Shown one piece after another: positions 59,451-64,000 of a stretch of DNA of 64,000 nt (within the stretch, counting starts at the first letter, position 1; every line of letters starts with the position of its first letter). Below the pieces are notes generated by a model. That model was not told the origin of the DNA. It did not search any database and saw only the letters and a list, made by a program, of their open reading frames with translations. This stretch comes from ZC4RG30 sp964455685. GTDB lineage: Bacteria > Pseudomonadota > Gammaproteobacteria > Steroidobacterales > Steroidobacteraceae. The translations under genes were made by a program, and so were the position numbers. The DNA lies in contig CAYVZE010000001.1 in NCBI GenBank assembly GCA_964455685.1, positions 1-64,000 on the forward strand, in the 5' to 3' direction.

Positions 59451-60668
59451 CTAGTCCTCGAGGCCGTAGATGTCGTCGAGGAACAGCATGGTGCCGTCCT
59501 CGCGCGCGATCGCCGTGCCATAGGCGATGTAGACCCGGATCGGTTCCTTCAGGTCCACCCTCAGCGGCGCATCCCCGTCCATCGCCGCCTGGATGCGCTC
59601 CGGGGTCCACTCCGGGAAGTCCTGCAGCACGAAGGCCGCCAGCGCGGCCGGGTCCGAGACCCGGATGCAGCCATGGCTGAAATCCCGCCGCGAACGCGCG
59701 AACAGTGTGCGCGCCGGTGTGTCGTGCAGGTACACATTGTGGTTGTTGGGCAGCATGAACTTCACCGCGCCCAGGGCGTTGTCCGGTCCCGGGCGCTGGC
59801 GTACACGCAGCTCTCCCCGGGCCAGCCGGTCCAGCGCCTCGTCCGACGCGGCCACGATGCGCCCGGAGCGATCCAGCAGCTCGTAGTTGTTGCGCGCGAG
59901 GTAGCTGGCATTGCGGCGCGCGGCCGGCACGATCTCGTTGCGCGCGATGCTGGCCGGAACATCCCAGTAGGGCCTGAAGATCACGTGCGTCATGTCGGCG
60001 GTGAACACCGGCGTGCGCAGGTTCTTCACCGCCTTGCCCACCACCACGTCGATGGTCAGCATCTCCTGCTCGCCGGCCCCGAAGTCGGTCATGGCATACA
60101 GGCGGAAGCGCGGGATGTTGATGAAGATGGCGCGCCGGTGGGGATTGGGCGGCAGCTCGCGCCAGCGCTCCAGCGTGCGCTCGATCTGTCGCACGCGCCG
60201 GCTCATCGGCGTGGTCAGCGCGCGCCAGGTGGCAGGGCCGAGCACGCCGTCCGCATCCAGGCCGTGGCGTGACTGGAAGCGCTGCAGCGCCTGCACCAGC
60301 CCGTCATCGAGCTCGTCCCCGGACCCGGCCGTCCCCATGTCGCCCAGCGTGACCAGCAGCCTGCGCAGCGCCGGCACGCCCTCCCAGCGCTCGCCCGGCT
60401 TGAGCGAACGGCGCGGCAGCGGCGGCAGCTCCGTGAGCCCCGGCAGCAGCGCCAGCGAGCGGTAACGCGGCAGTTCGCGCTCAAGCAGCCGGTAATGCGG
60501 CATGGCCTGCGGCGACTGCGCCACGGTGGCCGCCTCCGGCTCGCCATTGCCCGTCGCTGGCACGGCCCCGGCCGCCAGGGCGGCCGGCCGCGCCACAGCC
60601 AGCATCGCCAGGACAGCAAGCTGCGCGACCAGGTCGATGCGGCAGGCGGTTCTTGCGGCCGCTTTCAC
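59451..60668 (-). CDS. L,D-transpeptidase (YcbB/LdtD type)
   Basis: This enzyme forms 3-3 cross-links in peptidoglycan. The 405-residue protein has a signal-like N-terminus, a peptidoglycan-binding domain (LVQALQRFQSRHGLDADGVL), and a YkuD catalytic domain with MLPNNHNVYLHDTP and the catalytic Cys in SHGCIRV. The GTG start at 60668 is preceded by AGGAG at good spacing; an ATG at 60701 in frame is weaker. It is paired with a YcbK-like endopeptidase gene. Confidence 0.92.
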   Translation of the reverse strand: MKAAARTACRIDLVAQLAVLAMLAVARPAALAAGAVPATGNGEPEAATVAQSPQAMPHYRLLERELPRYRSLALLPGLTELPPLPRRSLKPGERWEGVPALRRLLVTLGDMGTAGSGDELDDGLVQALQRFQSRHGLDADGVLGPATWRALTTPMSRRVRQIERTLERWRELPPNPHRRAIFINIPRFRLYAMTDFGAGEQEMLTIDVVVGKAVKNLRTPVFTADMTHVIFRPYWDVPASIARNEIVPAARRNASYLARNNYELLDRSGRIVAASDEALDRLARGELRVRQRPGPDNALGAVKFMLPNNHNVYLHDTPARTLFARSRRDFSHGCIRVSDPAALAAFVLQDFPEWTPERIQAAMDGDAPLRVDLKEPIRVYIAYGTAIAREDGTMLFLDDIYGLED

Positions 60669-60736
60669 GTCATCTCCTGTGCAGGCACCAAGGGTGCTCA
60701 TAATAGGCCGTAACGTCCACACGGCAGCAGACCAGG

Positions 60737-61893
60737 ATGAATCTTCCCCGCTCGATGAAGGCCATGCGGCTGCACGCTCCCGGCAGGTCCCTGCAGCTGG
60801 ATGATGTCCCGCTGCCGGCGGTGGAAGGCACATCGCTGCTGGTGCGTGTGTCCGCCTGCGGCGTGTGCCGCACCGACCTGCACGTGGTGGATGGCGAGCT
60901 GCCTGCCGCGGCGCATCCCGTGGTCCCCGGCCATGAGGTGGTGGGCCGCGTGGTGGCCGTCGGTCCCGGCGTGCGGGAATTCCGGGTCGGCGATCGCGTC
61001 GGCATCCCCTGGCTGGCCCGCACCTGCGGGCAGTGCGACGACTGCCGCCGCGGCCTGGAGAACCTGTGCGAGAAGGCGCTGTTCACCGGCTACACCGTGG
61101 ATGGCGGCTATGCCGAGTACGCACTGGCCGATGCGCGCTTCTGCCTTGCCATTCCCGACCGCTACGCCGATGCGGAGGCCGCCCCGCTGCTGTGCGCCGG
61201 GCTGATCGGCTACCGCGCCTGTCGCGCGGCCGGCGAGGGCCGCAGGCTCGGCCTGTACGGCTTCGGCGCCGCCGCCCACCTGCTGGCGCAGGTGGCACGC
61301 CTGGAAGGCCGGCGGGTGTTCGCCTTCACGCGTCCCGGCGACGAGGAAAGCCAGCGCTTCGCGCTGGAACTCGGCGCGGCCTGGGCCGGCGCCAGCACCG
61401 ACATGCCGCCCGAGCCGCTGGATGCGGCCATCCTGTTCGCGCCGGTGGGCGCACTGGTGCCGGCCGCGCTGGCGGCCACGCGCAAGGGCGGGCGCGTGGT
61501 GTGCGCGGGCATCCACATGAGCGACATCCCTTCGTTTCCCTACCATCTGCTGTGGGGTGAACGGACGGTGACCTCGGTGGCCAATCTGACCCGCCGCGAT
61601 GGCGAGGAGTTCATGCGCATCGCAGCGCAGCTGGACCTGCATCCGCAGGTGGAGCGCTTCGCGCTGGAAGACGCCAACGATGCGCTGTGCCGCCTCAAGG
61701 AAGGCCGGCTGCAGGGCNNNNNNNNNNNNNNNNNNNNNNNNNNNNNNNNNNNNNNNNNNNNNNNNNNNNNNNNNNNNNNNNNNNNNNNNNNNNNNNNNNN
61801 NNNNNNNNNNNNNNNNNGGAAGACGCCAACGATGCGCTGTGCCGCCTCAAGGAAGGCCGGCTGCAGGGCGCGGCGGTGCTGGAACCGCGCTGA
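60737..61893 (+). CDS. Zinc-dependent alcohol dehydrogenase family protein, interrupted by assembly gap
   Basis: This is a medium-chain dehydrogenase. Zinc ligands and signatures are visible: CGVCRTDLHVVDGELPAAAH, PGHEVVGRVVAVG, and the structural-zinc loop CGQCDDCRRGLENLC. The cofactor loop is GLYGFGAAAHLLAQ. The 100-N gap near the end breaks the frame, but the 52 bases before the gap repeat exactly after it. Removing the gap and one copy (152 bases) restores one frame of 334 residues ending AAVLEPR. The gene is probably intact in the cell. Confidence 0.9.
61666..61717 (+). repeat. 52-bp direct repeat, left copy (contig overlap)
   Basis: The 52 bases before the N-run are identical to those after it (61818-61869). 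They code for the same residues of the alcohol dehydrogenase, EDANDALCRLKEGRLQG. This is the sign of two overlapping contigs that the scaffolder joined with a fixed gap without merging. Confidence 0.95.
61718..61817. other. Assembly gap (100 N)
   Basis: Exactly 100 unknown bases, the usual placeholder for an unsized scaffold gap. Because the flanks are identical for 52 bases, the true gap is most likely negative and no sequence is missing. Confidence 0.98.
61818..61869 (+). repeat. 52-bp direct repeat, right copy (contig overlap)
   Basis: This is the second copy of the contig-end sequence at 61666-61717. Only one copy should exist in the genome if the alcohol dehydrogenase is to keep its frame. 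Confidence 0.95.
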
Positions 61894-61932
61894 AGCCTGC
61901 ACGCGCGCCGGTGAAACGGCGACAATACCCCG

Positions 61933-63453
61933 ATGCCCCCCTCCTCCTCCGCGCCCGCCCGGGCCACCTCCCGGGAATGGATCGGGCTTGCCGTGCTCAC
62001 GCTGCCCTGCCTGGTCTACGCCATGGACCTGACCGTGCTGAACCTGGCCGTACCGCAGCTGACGCAGCAGCTGAAGCCCACAGCTGCCCAGCTGCTGTGG
62101 ATGATGGACATCTACGGCTTCCTGGTGGCCGGCGCGCTGGTCACCATGGGCACGCTGGGCGATCGCATCGGCCGGCGCCGGCTGCTGATGATCGGCGCGC
62201 TGGTGTTCGCGGCGGCGTCGCTGCTGGCGGCGTTCTCCCGCTCGGCCACGCAGCTGATCGCCGCCCGCGCCGTGCTCGGGCTGGCCGGCGCCACGCTGGC
62301 GCCCTCCACGCTCTCGCTGATCCGCAACATGTTCCGCGACGAGACGCAGCGGCGCACCGGCATCGCAGTGTGGATGGCCAGCTTCTCGGCCGGTACGGCG
62401 CTGGGCCCGGTGCTGGGCGGCCTGCTGCTGGAGCACTACTGGTGGGGATCGGTGTTCCTGGTCAACGTGCCGGTGATGTTGCTGCTGCTGGTGGCCGGTC
62501 CGCTGCTGCTGCCAGAGTACCGCGACCCGCACCCGGGCCCGATCGACATCGCCAGCGCCGCCCTGTCGCTGTGCGCGGTGCTGGCGGTGATCTACGGCGT
62601 GAAGGAACTGGCCACGCACGGGCCGGATGCCGCATCGCTGCTCGCCATGGCCACAGGCCTGCTCCTCGGCGCGGTGTTCCTCCGCCGGCAACGACGGCTC
62701 GAGCATCCCTTCGTGGACCTGGCGCTGTTCGAACGCCGCCCCTTCGTGGTGGCGCTGCTGGTGAACATCTCCGGCGCCTTCTTCATCGGTGGCGTGTACC
62801 TGTTCTTCGCGCAGTACCTGCAGCTGGTGCTCGGCTTCACGCCGTGGGTGGCGGGACTGTGGTCGCTGCCCTCCGCCATCGCCTTCATCCTCGCCTCCGG
62901 CATCGTGCCGCTGATGTCGAAGCGCTGGCCGGCGCGACGGATCATGGCCACCGGTCTGGTGGTGGCAGCCATCGGACTGGCGACCATCCAGTTCGCCGGC
63001 GTGCACGGCCCCGTCATCGTGCTGGTGGGCGCGTTGACGGTGATGTCCTTCGGCTTCACGCCGGTGGCCTCGCTGACCACCGACATCATCGTCACCTCAG
63101 CGCCCCCGGAGCGCGCCGGCTCGGCTGCCGCGCTGTCGGAAACGGCGTTCGAGCTGGGCGGCGCGCTGGGCATCGCGCTGCTGGGCAGCCTGGGTGCGGC
63201 CATCTATCGCGCCCGCTTCGCACCACCCGAGGGCATCGATGCGGACGCGCTGGATGCTGCGGGCAATACCCTGGGTGGCGCAGTGGCCGCCGCAAGGGAA
63301 TGGCCGGTGATCGCCGATACCCTGCTGCCCGCCGCCCGCCAGGCCTTCACCGAGGGCATGCTGGGTGCGGCGGCCCTCGGCGCGCTGAGCCTGTTCGTGC
63401 TGGCAGCCCTGGTACAGCGCCACCTCCGGGAGGCGGGAAGCGGCGAGGCCTGA
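61933..63453 (+). CDS. MFS multidrug exporter, DHA2 (SmvA/QacA) type
   Basis: The 506-residue protein has about 14 membrane segments and the signatures YAMDLTVLNLAVPQLTQQL (motif D1), WMMDIYGFLVAGALVTMGTL, LGDRIGRRRLLMIGA (motif A) and GPVLGGLLLEHYWWGSVFLV (motif C). The TM1 MDLTVLNLA form is typical of SmvA-like exporters of quaternary ammonium compounds and dyes. It follows the alcohol dehydrogenase by 39 bases. It is only distantly like the DHA2 pump at 35103. Confidence 0.9.
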   Translation: MPPSSSAPARATSREWIGLAVLTLPCLVYAMDLTVLNLAVPQLTQQLKPTAAQLLWMMDIYGFLVAGALVTMGTLGDRIGRRRLLMIGALVFAAASLLAAFSRSATQLIAARAVLGLAGATLAPSTLSLIRNMFRDETQRRTGIAVWMASFSAGTALGPVLGGLLLEHYWWGSVFLVNVPVMLLLLVAGPLLLPEYRDPHPGPIDIASAALSLCAVLAVIYGVKELATHGPDAASLLAMATGLLLGAVFLRRQRRLEHPFVDLALFERRPFVVALLVNISGAFFIGGVYLFFAQYLQLVLGFTPWVAGLWSLPSAIAFILASGIVPLMSKRWPARRIMATGLVVAAIGLATIQFAGVHGPVIVLVGALTVMSFGFTPVASLTTDIIVTSAPPERAGSAAALSETAFELGGALGIALLGSLGAAIYRARFAPPEGIDADALDAAGNTLGGAVAAAREWPVIADTLLPAARQAFTEGMLGAAALGALSLFVLAALVQRHLREAGSGEA

Positions 63454-63563
63454 GCGCGAGGAACTGGCGCACACTGCCGCCGCGACTACGTACAATTGCG
63501 AATGCGCCCCCCGGTCCCTCCGCCTACAGTGGAGGCGATCCCCCGGCAGGTGCACTCAAGGGC

Positions 63564-64000
63564 ATGGAAACTTTGCGAGATGGCAGCCAGGTCCTCATCC
63601 GGCCGATCCGCCGCGAGGATGCGGAGCTGGAACGCCGCTTCATCGAAAGCCTCTCGCCCGAATCGCGCCGCTACCGCTTCCTCGGCTGCGTCGCAACCCC
63701 GAGCGAGCAGATGCTGCGGTCACTGACCGACATCGACCCGGAACGCGAGGCCGCGCTGATCGCCCTCGCACAAGAGGGCGGGCACGAGCGGCAGGTCGGC
63801 GAAGCGCGTTTCAGCAGCAATGGCAGCGGCAGCGCGGAGGTGGCGGTCACCGTCGCGGATGACTGGCAGCGCAGGGGGCTGGGTACCCTGCTCGTCCGGC
63901 GCCTGATCAACCTGGCGCGGGCCCGCGGCATACACACCCTGTACTCGGTGGACTCCTCCGGCAACACGCGCATGCGCGAGCTGGCCATGCACCTGGGCTT
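63564..64000 (+). CDS. GNAT family N-acetyltransferase, partial (3' end outside window)
   Basis: 145 codons are visible before the right edge. The start METLRDGSQVLIRPIRREDA and the acetyl-CoA-binding motif A (VADDWQRRGLGTLLVRRLIN, containing the R/QxxGxG/A pattern) define a GNAT domain; SLSPESRRYRFLG resembles the acetyltransferase part of Pat-type protein acetyltransferases. A small CAAGGGC ribosome site precedes the ATG. Its acceptor substrate is unknown. The 110 bases before it contain no gene. Confidence 0.85.
   Translation, partial: METLRDGSQVLIRPIRREDAELERRFIESLSPESRRYRFLGCVATPSEQMLRSLTDIDPEREAALIALAQEGGHERQVGEARFSSNGSGSAEVAVTVADDWQRRGLGTLLVRRLINLARARGIHTLYSVDSSGNTRMRELAMHLG

Noticed and set aside
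61666..61869. A tandem duplication inside the alcohol dehydrogenase
   Set aside because: The copies meet only across a 100-N placeholder and the frame is restored by merging them, so contig overlap explains it better than a real duplication.
1..64000. Prophage, integron, insertion sequence, CRISPR, tRNA or rRNA
   Set aside because: No transposase, integrase, phage structural gene, regular short repeats or cloverleaf/rRNA sequence was recognised on either strand. A covariance-model scan would be needed to exclude small RNAs.

Overview
The window is a GC-rich, gene-dense stretch of a bacterial chromosome. The 100-N gap shows it is a draft scaffold, possibly a metagenome bin. The block gatCAB next to mreBCD-mrdA-rodA-mltB-rlpA-dacC, plus slyX, nnrU, tadA, fpr and asd, points to a gammaproteobacterium. 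The secreted DUF6152 and NTF2-like proteins, TonB receptor and aromatic-oxidation genes suggest an environmental lineage such as Steroidobacteraceae or Nevskiales; that placement is inference only. I saw no tRNA, rRNA, CRISPR, prophage or insertion sequence.

Layout. 1-2.3 kb: gatC-gatA-gatB on the minus strand (gatB cut by the window edge). 2.4-11.9 kb: a plus-strand cell-wall operon for rod shape and septal peptidoglycan (mreB, mreC, mreD, PBP2, RodA, MltB, RlpA, D,D-carboxypeptidase, D-amino-acid aminotransferase). 11.9-15.7 kb: tadA, a MaoC-like hydratase, an MHS-type transporter, ferredoxin-NADP reductase and a secreted protein. 15.7-19.1 kb: an aromatic-ring-cleavage patch with a fused gallate/protocatechuate-type extradiol dioxygenase, a DUF6152 protein, a secreted protein carrying a GxWEG motif, and a DODA-type dioxygenase. 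19.1-23.8 kb: lrgAB, nnrU, an SDR, a cyclophilin and an NTF2-like protein. 23.8-34.7 kb: a translationally coupled glycogen-to-trehalose operon (glgX, treY, treZ, a second debranching enzyme) behind a DUF2383 gene, divergent from an MscS channel; this looks like an osmotic-stress island. 34.7-44.6 kb: slyX, transporters, pirin, thioredoxin, Hsp15, a PD40 protein, QorB-like and DUF938 enzymes, an unusual alpha/beta hydrolase and an SLC13 permease.

44.6-55.9 kb is the accessory core: a second DUF6152 gene with two more GxWEG proteins, two AraC regulators, a TonB-dependent receptor, two NTF2-like secreted proteins, a decayed chimeric gene, and a three-gene cassette for a p-cresol/eugenol-type flavocytochrome hydroxylase. 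56-64 kb: asd behind a likely transcription attenuator, a GIN-domain protein, flavin reductase, DUF882 and L,D-transpeptidase wall enzymes, an alcohol dehydrogenase split by the assembly gap, an MFS pump and a partial acetyltransferase.

The best candidate for an undescribed system is the recurring pair of a DUF6152 protein, predicted to have His-His at its mature N-terminus, with one or two secreted GxWEG proteins. It occurs twice here, each time beside aromatic-compound or TonB-uptake genes.
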